DNA from: Bradyrhizobium macuxiense
GTDB lineage: Bacteria; Pseudomonadota; Alphaproteobacteria; Rhizobiales; Xanthobacteraceae
Reading direction: 5' to 3'
DNA: 35,127 nt
Assembly: GCF_001542415.1 (NCBI RefSeq)
Contig: NZ_LNCU01000056.1
Location: 1-35,127 of the forward strand
Part shown: piece by piece, positions 25,405 to 33,911 of the stretch
How positions within the stretch are numbered: position 1 is the first letter of the stretch
Layout: each line of letters opens with the position of its first letter
Position numbers and translations under genes: made by a program
The notes under the pieces: model-generated
The model's input: only the letters and a program-made list of their open reading frames with translations
The model's database searches: none
Told to the model about the DNA's origin: nothing

Positions 25405-26439
25405 CTAGTTGGGCGGCAGGACGGCATCGACCCGGTGGCTGTTCCGCAGGCTCAGGATGATCGTGCCGTTACGGGTCGCAAACCTGGCGCCCACGAGCCG
25501 CGGCACCTTCTCCGTCAGCGACGACGGCAGCGGAATCATTCCACCGCTAATGGAGTCGCCGACATTGATTGCAACGGGAGAGCCGCTCGCTGACGGGGCC
25601 GCCTTGATATATTCTCTTATCAACTGAATCTCGTCCCGCGAAAGGCTAAGCGCGCTCTGTTCGATACCATTCTTGCTCGGCTCCCGCCTATCTTGCGCAT
25701 CTTCCTCTTGCTCGGCATCTCGTCTCGCGCTTTCAGCCTGTTCGAGCCGTGCAAGACGTTCCGTCAGCGGCGCCTGCTCACGGCGGAGCGCGGCGATGTC
25801 GGACTTCAGCGAGGAAATCTGGCCAAGCGCGATCGCCGCCGTGATGCACGCAACGACCGCTATCAGGCTGAGGCACGCAAGGGCAAGGCCGGTCATCCGC
25901 GCAAACACAGGCTCTGATTTCTGTTCCCAGGCGTTCGCCGCGGAACGCCGCCGTCCGCGAGCCAGCCTTGGCATGCCGGTGCGGATGACTCCAAGTAGAG
26001 CCGCCAGCCGGGAATCGCTTCGGCTTGCTCGTGGTGCGGAACCGAATGCCGGATCGGGAAATACCGGGGTGTCCCGCGAGCCTCCATCAGGAGCTTCGCC
26101 AGAGCCGCTTGATTCGGACTCCCCATGATCGTGCCTGCGATCATCAATCATGTCGGGGATATCGAGATCGATTTCCCCGGGTGCCGTGACGGCGCGGGGA
26201 GTGTTTAGCGAGCGCCACAGCGAAAGGCCCTCATTTGTGATCTGCATGCCGGCATCGTTGATCGAGACCCACCCCGCTTGGAAGACATCGGTATCGCCGA
26301 TCTCGGACAATCGGTCCAACTGCGTCGCTGGATCGCCTGCGGCGATCATGCGCTTGACCTCGCGGCTGACCTCATCAACCGCGACCCGCTCCTCGGGCTT
26401 GGCAGCCAGCACACTTAGGATCGCCACGTTGAATTTCAT
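25405..26439 (-). CDS. Membrane-anchored coiled-coil protein of unknown function
   Basis: 344 residues from the ATG at 26439 (AAGAGG ribosome site); the longer frame to 26610 looks non-coding. Residues 1-80 look like a small helical, possibly winged-helix, domain ('AVDEVSREVKRMIAAGD', 'GWVSINDAGMQITNEGLSLW'). An acidic, Ser-rich linker follows, then one transmembrane helix near 190-210 (MTGLALACLSLIAVVACITAAIAL), a Leu/Arg/Glu coiled coil ('ISSLKSDIAALRREQAPLTERLARLEQAE') and a C-terminal domain. That order suggests a cytoplasmic sensor or DNA-binding head linked through the membrane to a periplasmic part. I do not recognise the family. It ends 66 bases from tadD. Confidence 0.8.
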   Translation of the reverse strand: MKFNVAILSVLAAKPEERVAVDEVSREVKRMIAAGDPATQLDRLSEIGDTDVFQAGWVSINDAGMQITNEGLSLWRSLNTPRAVTAPGEIDLDIPDMIDDRRHDHGESESSGSGEAPDGGSRDTPVFPDPAFGSAPRASRSDSRLAALLGVIRTGMPRLARGRRRSAANAWEQKSEPVFARMTGLALACLSLIAVVACITAAIALGQISSLKSDIAALRREQAPLTERLARLEQAESARRDAEQEEDAQDRREPSKNGIEQSALSLSRDEIQLIREYIKAAPSASGSPVAINVGDSISGGMIPLPSSLTEKVPRLVGARFATRNGTIILSLRNSHRVDAVLPPN

Positions 26440-26641
26440 GCGGCGCCTCTTGATGTCCGGTCCCCAGAACTGCCGATCGTCGCCACCCGAGCAGCTCAAG
26501 CTGGTGCATGATGCTACCGCGAATGCCCGCTTGTCGAGGGCCCGCGATTGCAACTGGACCCTGGCGGACAAGCAATCCGGTCTCGCGTCGGAGCAGTCGT
26601 CAGGCCGCACGCGGCGGCGGAGCTCTTCGGCAAATGCATGC

Positions 26642-26908
26642 TCAAAGGAAATCGCGAAGCCGCGACAACTCGACGATATGTTCGGGCGACAAGATATCGG
26701 ATATCAGCGGCGCCTGGGCTTTTGTGCGGATCTCATAGAGGTGTCGAGAGTTTGCCGGCTTGGCCATGAACTCGCGGATGCATTCATCCAGCGTGCCGTC
26801 GGAAACCATGTATGGCGCACGATCCTCGCGGCGCAGATTGCCGAGAGAAGGCCATTTGTAGAGCCGTGCGGCGGCGGTAAAGTTCAGTTGTGAGATATCG
26901 TCAGACAT
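26642..26908 (-). CDS. Small conserved-looking protein of unknown function
   Basis: 88 residues, soluble, helical, with amino-acid composition typical of a real gene ('LNFTAAARLYKWPSLGNL', 'SDGTLDECIREFMAKP', 'LISDILSPEHIVELSRLRDFL'). No membrane segment or motif is visible. It lies on the same strand as and between the HerA-like and coiled-coil genes but is not tightly linked to either. The ribosome site is weak. I believe it is coding, on composition and domain-like continuity only. Confidence 0.6.
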   Translation of the reverse strand: MSDDISQLNFTAAARLYKWPSLGNLRREDRAPYMVSDGTLDECIREFMAKPANSRHLYEIRTKAQAPLISDILSPEHIVELSRLRDFL

Positions 26909-27367
26909 AGGACATCGCTGGGGCCATCATCGAGCAGGGCGGCCCACAGACAGGTCGGCATCGCATGTCGGCCGGTGTCGCGCTCGGACGGAACCATTCG
27001 GAGATCTGCAACGAGGGCAGTCCTATCCGGACGATGAAGGCAATGACGAGTCCGGCCGAGCCATCGGCTTCCAAATGTTCTGCTCCAAAAAAATCGAGAA
27101 CGTAACGAATGAAATGAGCACCGGTGTGATCTGGTCCGGCATCGTTCCATGGCCAATGGTGCTGATGCCGGGCCATCTCACCGACCTGCAATCGGTCGAG
27201 GCGGTCGCAATCATGATCGCATCTTCGCATCAAAGTCCATACGCGGTTTCAGTTGCACAGCAGCAAGGCCAGGCACCGTCCGTTTGCGGCCGCAGCAAAT
27301 GTGGTCAGGTGCCGGAGGCAAGCCAGAGACGGCACGCGCTCCATCGGAGGCAGGATCGACCATCGCA
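26909..27367. other. Intergenic stretch, no supported gene
   Basis: Short overlapping frames occur on both strands, but none has coding-like composition over its whole length. A decayed minus-strand gene is possible (frame around 26901-27233), without a family I can name. Confidence 0.4.
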
Positions 27368-28882
27368 TCACAAGGCGGAGATGCTGCGGTTTCCCTCCGC
27401 CGGCAGCTCCTCGGCGTTGGGGTCACCCGGCGCCGTCGCCCAGGCCAGTTCGACGAGCGTCACGATTCGCCGACCGGCGCCATCGAGCTGGCAGACGATG
27501 AGGCCCTGTTCCTCGATGTAGCTCAACAACCGTCGCGCGCGGCGAAATGAATGTGTGCCGTAGGCGCGCGCGATCGCTGCATCGCTCGGACAGGGTTGTC
27601 CCTCTTTCGCGGCGCGGGCGATCATCATGAAGACGCCCTGCATGTCCTCAGGCAGGATGGCAGCACGGACCGAGACGTCCTGCCATGCTTCGTCCTCGGC
27701 GATGTCGGTGGCGAGCCCGGCACGCGCCCGCGTCAGCATGCGGCGGAAGTCCCCCAGGTCCGGTACATCCGAGCCGAGGCCCTCGATGCGGCAGCGAACC
27801 ACGAATTCCTGGTAGAGGACGCCGATGGCACGGAAGCCGGCGTCGGGCTCGGCCAGGATGGCACTCAGGATGCGGTCCAGCCGCTCACGCCGCTCCGCCA
27901 GCTCCTCGGCGCTGAGTGGTTGCTCTATCGCTTCGGGATCGTCCTCCAGCGGCGTGGACTTCGCCGCCATAAGTTGGCTCAAGAGGTCTGGCGCGGGCGC
28001 CCGGCGCTGAGGTCTGACATTTTCAGGTGGCGGGCTTGCCAGGATGATGGCGCGCGCGTCCTCCAACGTCGTTCCAGGCAGCGGCATCAGCCGTGCCGGT
28101 GCATTGCGCGGCTGGGTCTCGGTTGGACCGATGCGCAACCCGAGAGGACGGCGCGACAGGGCAGGACCCAGGGCCATGAACTGGCCGCGCTCCAGATCGC
28201 GGAAGGCCTCAGCCTGTCGCCGCTCCATGCCCAGGAGGTCGGCCGCGCGCGCCATGTCGATGTCCAGGAAGGTTCGGCCCATGAGGAAGTTGGAAGCCTC
28301 CGCCGCAACGTTCTTGGCGAGCTTCGCCAGGCGTTGAGTCGCGATGACCCCTGCGAGTCCGCGTTTGCGGCCGCGGCACATCAGGTTCGTCATCGCGCCG
28401 AGCGAGAGCTTGCGCGCCTCGTCTGAAACCTCACCGGCGACCGCCGGCGCGAACAGCTGCGCCTCATCCACCACCACGAGCACCGGGTACCAGTAGTCGC
28501 GGGAGACCTCGAACAGGCCGCCGAGAAAGGCAGCCGCGCGCCGCATCTGGTTCTCGGCGTCGAGCCCTTCGAGGTTGAGCACCGTGGAGACGCGATGAAT
28601 CCGCGATCGCTCGCCCGCGACCTGCAGACCCCGCTCGGTATGATCTTCGGCATCGATCACAAGGTGGCCAAAGCGTTCGGCCAGGGTTACGAAGTCACCT
28701 TCCGGGTCGACGATGGTCTGCTGGACCCATTGGGCACTTTGTTCCAGCAGCCGCCGCAGCAGATGGGATTTGCCGGAGCCGGAATTGCCTTGCACCAGCA
28801 GGCGGGTCGCCAGCAGTTCCTCGAGATCCAGAGTCGCTGCGCCGCCTGCGGTCGTATTCCCCATCTCGATCGCAACGGTCAT
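27368..28882 (-). CDS. HerA-like/DUF87 ATPase
   Basis: 504 residues from the ATG at 28882; the frame reaches 28921 but the extra 13 residues look random. The N-terminus has the HerA-type Walker A GNSGSGKS at 32-39 after 'LEELLATRLLVQ'. Walker B is VLVVVDEAQLF with Asp139-Glu140, and a 'GVIATQRLAKL' sensor motif follows, all typical of FtsK/HerA-clade helicase-like ATPases. The C-terminal half, with 'PLSAEELAERRERLDRILSAIL' and a winged-helix-like 'AIARAYGTHSFRRARRLLSYIEEQGLI', may bind DNA or partners. No NurA nuclease gene is adjacent. Its role in DNA processing or plasmid/phage defence is open. Confidence 0.87.
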   Translation of the reverse strand: MTVAIEMGNTTAGGAATLDLEELLATRLLVQGNSGSGKSHLLRRLLEQSAQWVQQTIVDPEGDFVTLAERFGHLVIDAEDHTERGLQVAGERSRIHRVSTVLNLEGLDAENQMRRAAAFLGGLFEVSRDYWYPVLVVVDEAQLFAPAVAGEVSDEARKLSLGAMTNLMCRGRKRGLAGVIATQRLAKLAKNVAAEASNFLMGRTFLDIDMARAADLLGMERRQAEAFRDLERGQFMALGPALSRRPLGLRIGPTETQPRNAPARLMPLPGTTLEDARAIILASPPPENVRPQRRAPAPDLLSQLMAAKSTPLEDDPEAIEQPLSAEELAERRERLDRILSAILAEPDAGFRAIGVLYQEFVVRCRIEGLGSDVPDLGDFRRMLTRARAGLATDIAEDEAWQDVSVRAAILPEDMQGVFMMIARAAKEGQPCPSDAAIARAYGTHSFRRARRLLSYIEEQGLIVCQLDGAGRRIVTLVELAWATAPGDPNAEELPAEGNRSISAL

Positions 28883-29230
28883 GACTCGACTCAAAACTCC
28901 CTGTGGGACGGGGCTTATCAATCCGATCGCGACCAGTCGAGGCGCTTTGTCCTCGGGCCGACTTTGACAACAGGAAATTCTGTAGCGATCTCAATGAGCA
29001 AAATGGCTGTGAATTGCCGGAATAAGCGTTGAGGAGCGGCAAGAAATTTGTTGGGCTGAATGCAGAAGTTCCATTTCCTTCATCCGCTCCCCTATATCAA
29101 AGACAATGCGTGTCGAACGGTTCGCGCATCCGCGTTCCGGGGGCGGTTTCTCATCGCTGGTGCGACTTGCCGCGCGACGCCTTGAGCTGAAATTCGTCGT
29201 GACGACCGATCGGTGGATCGAGAGGTTGCT
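28883..29230. other. Intergenic stretch between HerA-like and AraC genes
   Basis: No gene is supported. It contains the leader of the HerA-like gene and the 3' flank of the AraC-family gene; I saw no clear terminator hairpin. Confidence 0.4.
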
Positions 29231-30184
29231 CTACACCGCGTAGCCGAGCGTCTGCGACGGATACTCGCCGAACAGCAAACGATAATATTGCGAGAAGCGG
29301 CCGAGCTCGCCAAAGCCCTGCTGGAGCGCGACCTCCGTCACGGTGGTGTCTCCCGGCCTGCTTTCGCGCAAGATGGAGTGTATCGCGCACAGTCGCTTGT
29401 GGCGCAAGAACGTGACCGGACCCATGCCGAAGACCTCGTGGAAGGCGCGATGCAGGCTGCGGCGCGACAGGCGAAGCATGGCACAGATCTCCGAGACGTG
29501 GACCGGCCGTGTCCCCGCTGCATGCAGATAGTCCTCGACATCCCGCACCAGCTTCATCGCTGACGGGAGGTGACCGAAGTCGTCGGGCGGAAGCGAGGTC
29601 ACTACCGTCGCGGTCACGCAGTCGATGATTGTTCGTTTCCAGAATTCCGCCGACGAATCCGACAGCGCTCCGGGGTGCTGTGCGAGATATGAGACGATTT
29701 GCGGCAGCCTGTCCGCTGCGGTCATGCCGATCGCATCGTTTGCGCGAAAGTGATTCTTCTCTTGCCAGGTTTCGGCGTCGCTGAGCCGCGGCTCGCCGCC
29801 GAATATGGCGGGGACTTCGGCGAGGTCGAAGCGGATCGCTGCATAGGCCGACGCGCTCTGAAAGACTCCGTCATGTTCGACGGCAGGGGGAATCACAAGC
29901 ACGTCGGCCGGCTGCATGTCGAACGCCCAATGCGTGACGCGGCTCCTGGCGCCGAGCAGCATTCCAATGATCAGCTTGTCGTCGGTCGCGATACGCTGCG
30001 TACGGACGCCGACGTTGAAGGTGCCGATGCTGAGCGAGAAATCGCCGATCCCGACATGGGACAGGGTACCGCGCAACTTGCCGCGCTCGAGCTGCATGAC
30101 ATCGACGTGCGAGCCTTTGACGGCGTGATGAAGCCCCTCGAAGCCGTCGAGCTCGCCGGTGCTGACCGACAGATGTTCGCCCAT
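29231..30184 (-). CDS. AraC-family transcriptional regulator
   Basis: 317 residues from the ATG at 30184; a GTG at 30196 would add four. The N-terminal 200 residues form a beta-rich sensor region with 'MQPADVLVIPPAVEHDGVF', as in AraC/EutR-like regulators. The C-terminal 100 residues hold two helix-turn-helix units: 'VHVSEICAMLRLSRRSLHRAFHEVFGMGPVTFLRHKRL' (landmarks LSRRSLHRAF and GMGPVTFLRH) and 'TVTEVALQQGFGELGRFSQYYRLLFGEYPSQTL'. It stands alone with decayed genes upstream, so its target is unclear. Confidence 0.88.
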   Translation of the reverse strand: MGEHLSVSTGELDGFEGLHHAVKGSHVDVMQLERGKLRGTLSHVGIGDFSLSIGTFNVGVRTQRIATDDKLIIGMLLGARSRVTHWAFDMQPADVLVIPPAVEHDGVFQSASAYAAIRFDLAEVPAIFGGEPRLSDAETWQEKNHFRANDAIGMTAADRLPQIVSYLAQHPGALSDSSAEFWKRTIIDCVTATVVTSLPPDDFGHLPSAMKLVRDVEDYLHAAGTRPVHVSEICAMLRLSRRSLHRAFHEVFGMGPVTFLRHKRLCAIHSILRESRPGDTTVTEVALQQGFGELGRFSQYYRLLFGEYPSQTLGYAV

Positions 30185-30196
30185 TCTCACACTCAC

Positions 30197-30629
30197 AACT
30201 GCAGCGCGATTATTCTATTCAACCAAAAGACTTCAAATCAGTAGCAAGCTCGTCCCTGCGACAACTTGTCATGACTGTACCGATTCGAATGGCGAGATCG
30301 TGCTCGAGAACCGCGAAAGCGGAGATTTTACCTTATTTTCGGGGAAAGCAACGCGCACGCCGTCCGCAGTTGATTAATTCGAAACATCTTAGATCAAGAC
30401 TCGCAGTGGGGTCGCCGAGATCGGTACAAACTGCGCACACGCTCAACGAGTTAGTCTATCGTTTGAATGTTAAAGGAGATTTCGCCCGTGACAACGTCAA
30501 GTGGAGTCTATCTCACGTCGTGAGAATGGCTATGCACGCTGATGTGCGCATCGAAGGAAGACCAAAAGAAGGGAAGTGAGGCTGACGCATCGACGACGTC
30601 AGCGCTGGCGGCGGCGGGCCACGTCCTCG
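30197..30629. other. Intergenic stretch upstream of the AraC gene
   Basis: AT-richer than its surroundings and without a convincing gene on either strand. It should hold the AraC-gene promoter; no repeat or dyad caught my eye. Confidence 0.45.
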
Positions 30630-30745
30630 TCATCGGTCGAGGAGGGTGGTCAATTGCGCGCCCTCGTCAGCGACGAAGACCGCGATCATTTCTGCCGGTT
30701 CGGTGTTGCTCGCACTGGCCGACATGACATGCGTCGCGCCCGGCG
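30630..30745 (-). pseudogene. C-terminal relic of a cupin-domain protein
   Basis: A minus-strand frame ends at 30630 with PGATHVMSASASNTEP...MIAVFVADEGAQLTT, which resembles the C-terminal strands of small cupins ('PPGATHxxSxNASxTEPAxxLxxFVA' pattern). Upstream of the PPPG the frame runs into sequence that belongs to another decayed gene on the other strand, so only about 37 residues survive. The match is from memory of the family and is short. Confidence 0.5.
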
Positions 30746-30769
30746 GAGGCGCTGGCCGCGCCAAGGTCG

Positions 30770-31314
30770 TCTCGCTCGCCAGCACCAACGCCAATGTCTT
30801 CCTCAATGCGTCAACCGGCAAGTTCACATCGAAGGCGATCCGCAAGGCAGCCGAGCTCGGTTGGCGCGCGCAGCAGTTCCTGCCGATCGGGAGCAACTTC
30901 GTCCGACCATCCTCAAGCCGGCGGGACTGCAGAATGCGAAGGGGGCGATCTCGGCGACGCCGACGAAGTCCGTGGGCGATCCCGAATGGGCCGACGATCC
31001 CGCCTGTCAGACGTGGCTGGCCTTCATGAAGAAATGCTATCCCGAAGCGGACATTGAGGATCAGCTCAACTTCACCGGATGGAATATCGCCGTCCTCATG
31101 ACCAAGGTCATCGAAGCCTGCGGCGACGATCTTTCTCGGCAGAACATCATGAAGCATGCCACCGGCGCTGAAGGGCGTTGTCCTTCCAGGGCTCATTCCG
31201 GGCATCACGGTCAACACCAGCCCGGATGATTATCGTCTGATCACATCGCTCCGGCCGCAACGCTTCGATGGCGAGCGCTGGGTTCCGATGTCCAACGCCA
31301 TGGCGGCGCAGTGA
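30770..31314 (+). pseudogene. Decayed branched-chain amino-acid-type ABC substrate-binding protein (Peripla_BP_6), C-terminal part
   Basis: The sequence reads like the last 180 or so residues of a LivK/Peripla_BP_6 protein but in shifted frames. 'NVFLNASTGKFTSKAIRKAAELGW' (part of a longer match) runs to about 30905. A frame change then gives 'ILKPAGLQNAKGAISATP...EWADDPACQTWLAFMKK...NFTGWNIAVLMTKVIEACGD'. A second shift near 31160 gives 'ALKGVVLPGLIPGITVNTSPDDY...RFDGERWVPMS' and a stop at 31312-31314. The N-terminal two-thirds and the signal peptide are missing. It ends 22 bases from the LysR gene. Confidence 0.85.
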
Positions 31315-31336
31315 GGGCGACGGAGCCAGGCATCCG

Positions 31337-32314
31337 CTAACGCCCGAGCCGAAGGTCCTCGGTGGCGCGCCGGAGCACGTCGTGAAGCCACTCGTGCGAC
31401 GGCTCGTCTTCGACGCGTTCGTGCCAGAGCATCCGTACCTCCACCGGCGTCGTCGCGTAGGGCAGTTCGCAGGTCGTGATGGCATGCATCTGCTCGAACG
31501 CTCTTGCCAGCGGGCGCGGCACGATGGCTGCCAGCCCGGAGTCGGCCAGCAGCGCAGGCAGGGCGAGGAAATGCGGCAAGGAGACCGCGATGCGCGGCGG
31601 CCGATCGCTTTCGGACAGTGCCCGTTCCAGCGCAGCGCGGTCGTACATCTCCGACCGTCGAGCAAGACCGCGCTCGGAGATGAAGCCGCCGATCGCTCCC
31701 TCCTGTTCTCCGCCAAAGGACACGACGACCAGCGGCAAGCTCGCGAGCTTCGCCTTGTCGAGCCGGCCGAGCTTGCGCCTTCTGCCGACGATCAGCACGT
31801 CGTCATATTCGAACAGCAGGGCGGTGCGGAAGCGGCTCGGCGGGTCCGAGAAGACGCCGATGGCGACGTCGATGCGGTCGAGGTCGATCTGCTCGGCAAG
31901 GTCGATCCGCGTCACAGGCTTGATCGTCAGGTCGATCGCTGGAGCCTCCCGGCCGAGTATCTTCAGGAGCGGAGACGCCAGCACCATCGTGGTGAAGTCG
32001 TTGGCTGCCAGCGTGAACTGCTTGGTGGAAGCCGCTGGCACGAAGGTCGGAAGCTCGACCGCCGCCTCGAGGGATCGCAGCGCCTGGCGAACCTGCGGCG
32101 CCATCGCCAGCGCACGTGCCGTCGGCTGCATGCCCGTTGCCGTGCGCACAAAGAGCTCGTCCTCCAGCATCTCGCGAAGGCGCGCCAGCGAATGGCTCAC
32201 GGCCGACTGGCTCAGCGCGACCTTCTGGCTGGCGCGCAGCACGCTGCGTTCCTCCATGACGGCGTCGAACACCTTGAGCAGGTTGAGGTCCAATGTCTTG
32301 AAGGAAACGGACAC
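31337..32314 (-). CDS. LysR-family transcriptional regulator (PnbR-like by context)
   Basis: 325 residues. An N-terminal winged helix-turn-helix ('LLKVFDAVMEERSVLRASQKVALSQSAVSHSLARLREML', landmarks ALSQSAVSHSLARLR, 'ELFVRTATGMQPTARA') is followed by the effector-binding domain of two Rossmann-like halves (about 95-300). It is divergent from the nitroreductase-lyase-dioxygenase genes, with a palindrome in the spacer, the classic arrangement of LysR control of aromatic catabolism. The effector is probably a nitro- or hydroxy-benzoate pathway compound. That is inferred from neighbours only. Confidence 0.9.
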   Translation of the reverse strand: MSVSFKTLDLNLLKVFDAVMEERSVLRASQKVALSQSAVSHSLARLREMLEDELFVRTATGMQPTARALAMAPQVRQALRSLEAAVELPTFVPAASTKQFTLAANDFTTMVLASPLLKILGREAPAIDLTIKPVTRIDLAEQIDLDRIDVAIGVFSDPPSRFRTALLFEYDDVLIVGRRRKLGRLDKAKLASLPLVVVSFGGEQEGAIGGFISERGLARRSEMYDRAALERALSESDRPPRIAVSLPHFLALPALLADSGLAAIVPRPLARAFEQMHAITTCELPYATTPVEVRMLWHERVEDEPSHEWLHDVLRRATEDLRLGR

Positions 32315-32391
32315 GATGCGGGTCTCGTTGGAGGCGGATCGCGCGCCCCGGCCAATTGCTGCGATCGTGCGCAGTTAAGGCCAGGTGTCTC

Positions 32392-32405
32392 ACGGTTGCA
32401 ACCGT
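32392..32405. promoter_or_regulatory. Perfect 14-bp palindrome between lysR and the catabolic genes
   Basis: ACGGTTGCAACCGT is a perfect palindrome located 78 bp upstream of the lysR start and 10 bp before the tiny ORF. LysR proteins bind interrupted dyads (T-N11-A type) in such divergent spacers, so this is the best operator candidate, though its sequence does not follow that consensus closely. Confidence 0.45.
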
Positions 32406-32415
32406 ACGGATACTG

Positions 32416-32544
32416 ATGACCGTTGCCGAGTTGGCGTGGCCGCGCGATCTGAAGGCGGTTCAGGATGAAGCTGCGAGACTTTCACTTCCGTACTCGCGCG
32501 TTCTGGTCATGATGGCCGCCGCCCGGTTGGGAGGAAAACAATGA
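32416..32544 (+). CDS. Possible 42-residue protein translationally coupled to the nitroreductase gene
   Basis: An ATG at 32416 opens a 42-residue frame (MTVAELAWPRDLKAVQDEAA...ARLGGKQ) that ends at 32544, its TGA overlapping the ATG of the next gene (ATGA). The helical, Ala/Leu/Arg-rich composition and the overlap suggest a real small gene or a leader peptide. No family is recognised and the ribosome site (GGATA) is poor. It could also be the tail of a lost longer gene. Confidence 0.45.
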   Translation: MTVAELAWPRDLKAVQDEAARLSLPYSRVLVMMAAARLGGKQ

Positions 32545-33296
32545 TAGCCTGGAGTGAGGTCGGTCCGAGGGAGACGATGCGGGACGCCGTGATCGGCGCA
32601 GGCGCGGCACCTGGACTGGAGCGAAACTGTATCGACGAGATCATCGTTGGCCGCTTCGCCTGCCGCGAGTTCTCCAGCGTCGCGGTAGCGCGACGGACCG
32701 TCGAGCAGATCCTTGACGTGGCGCGGTTCGCGCCGAGTGGCGCGAACATCCAGCCCTGGCACGTCTACGCGCTCGCGGGCGCGGCCAAGGACGAGGTGTC
32801 GGCCTCACTCCTGCGGGCGCATGAGGACGCGCGAAACGAGCACACATCCGAGTACAAATACTACGCGCGCGACTTGCCAGATCCGTACCTCGATCGCCGG
32901 CAGGAGTTCGGGCGGCTGTTCTACGGCTCGCTCGGGATCGCCCAAACCGACGCCGAGGCGCGGAGCCGGCAGACCGCAAAGAACTACGCATTTTTCGGCG
33001 CGCCGGTGGGACTGATCGTCACCATCGACCGCCGGCTGGAAGTGGGAAGCTGGCTCGATCTCGGAATGTTCATCCAGAACGTGATGCTGGCTGCGGCAGG
33101 CCGTGGACTGCAGTCCTGCCCGCAGGAAACGTTCGCGAAGTATCACAAGGTGCTGCGTTCGCTGTTGTCGATCCCTGCGGAGCAGATGGTGGTCTGCGGG
33201 ATTTCAATCGGTCACGCAAAGGACCCGACGACGGGACGGTTGATGCCGCGCGCGGATGCGGAGGCATTCGCCTCCTTCAAGGGTTTTGAGAATTAG
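32541..33296 (+). CDS. pnbA: FMN-dependent nitroreductase, PnbA-like (4-nitrobenzoate reductase)
   Basis: 251 residues with a strong GGGAGG ribosome site. Nitroreductase-family FMN/NAD(P)H landmarks are visible: 'RFACREFSSVAV' near the N-terminus (the R-x-x-R/K-x-F motif), 'ARFAPSGANIQPW', 'LDLGMFIQNVMLAAAGRGLQSCPQ' and 'VVCGISIGHA' near the end. Within the family, 4-nitrobenzoate reductases turn the nitro group into hydroxylamino. The next gene encodes the enzyme for that product, which makes this assignment much more specific than family alone. Other nitroarene or quinone substrates cannot be excluded. Confidence 0.87.
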   Translation: MIAWSEVGPRETMRDAVIGAGAAPGLERNCIDEIIVGRFACREFSSVAVARRTVEQILDVARFAPSGANIQPWHVYALAGAAKDEVSASLLRAHEDARNEHTSEYKYYARDLPDPYLDRRQEFGRLFYGSLGIAQTDAEARSRQTAKNYAFFGAPVGLIVTIDRRLEVGSWLDLGMFIQNVMLAAAGRGLQSCPQETFAKYHKVLRSLLSIPAEQMVVCGISIGHAKDPTTGRLMPRADAEAFASFKGFEN

Positions 33297-33322
33297 TCTG
33301 CAACAAGGCGAGGGAGAAAGTC

Positions 33323-33862
33323 ATGGGAAGCCGAGAACAGCTGATCGAACGCAGCATTCCGTTTCTGCGGGAGATCAAGGACATGACGCCGGGCGTGGCG
33401 ATGGAGCGATGGCTCAATGAGACATATGGCGAGGAGAGCGCGCTCTACCGGGACCTCGCTCGCCTGATCAAGGCCGGCGTCGAGGAGGGGTGGGCGGCAA
33501 ACCAGGAGGTGGAAGGTCCGAACTATCGGCGCAGCCGCATCCTCGAGCCGACCCCTGAAACGTTCCAGTTCAGCATCACCGCGGTCTACATGAACAGCAC
33601 CGATCCGCGCCGCTTCAAGGACGGGGACGATCATGATGTGCTGCGCGGGCAATATCATGGTCATCCCTATGGCGAACTCAACCTCGTCGTTCCCATCAAC
33701 AAGGGCGCCGAGTTGAAGGGACTGCAGGGCTGGCAGGGTCCGGGCTGGACCGCGCCCGATCCTGGCAGCCGGCACTATCCGGAGGTTAGAGGTGGTGCGG
33801 TCATCGCTCTGTTCTATCTGCCGGCCGGCCGGATCTCCTACGATTTCAGGGCGCCGGGCTGA
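33323..33862 (+). CDS. pnbB: 4-hydroxylaminobenzoate lyase, PnbB/DUF4863 family
   Basis: 179 residues, preceded by GAGGGAGAAAG. It matches what I know of the DUF4863 family: 'MTPGVAMERWLNETYG', 'DGDDHDVLRGQYHGHPYGELNLVVPINKGAEL' (landmarks GQYHGHPYGE, LNLVVPI), 'GWQGPGWTAPDPGSRHYPEVRGGAVIALFYLPAGRI'. The fold looks cupin-like, with the His/Glu-rich HGHPYGE as a candidate metal or active site. Characterised PnbB converts 4-hydroxylaminobenzoate to protocatechuate and ammonium. It lies between the nitroreductase and protocatechuate dioxygenase genes, exactly where that reaction belongs. Confidence 0.87.
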   Translation: MGSREQLIERSIPFLREIKDMTPGVAMERWLNETYGEESALYRDLARLIKAGVEEGWAANQEVEGPNYRRSRILEPTPETFQFSITAVYMNSTDPRRFKDGDDHDVLRGQYHGHPYGELNLVVPINKGAELKGLQGWQGPGWTAPDPGSRHYPEVRGGAVIALFYLPAGRISYDFRAPG

Positions 33863-33911
33863 TGATGGACGGCGCCTGCCGGGCGGCAGCAGCTCTGATT
33901 GGAGGAAGCTC

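Noticed and set aside
27075..27521. A 148-residue plus-strand frame
   Set aside because: It overlaps the HerA-like 3' end and has no coding-like composition or motif.
30576..31229. A 217-residue frame as an intact gene
   Set aside because: Only its middle third matches a binding-protein family; both flanks are out of frame with the matching sequence, so it is a pseudogene fragment.
31268..32416. A 382-residue plus-strand frame opposite the LysR gene
   Set aside because: Low-complexity Arg/Gln/His composition antisense to a clear LysR gene.
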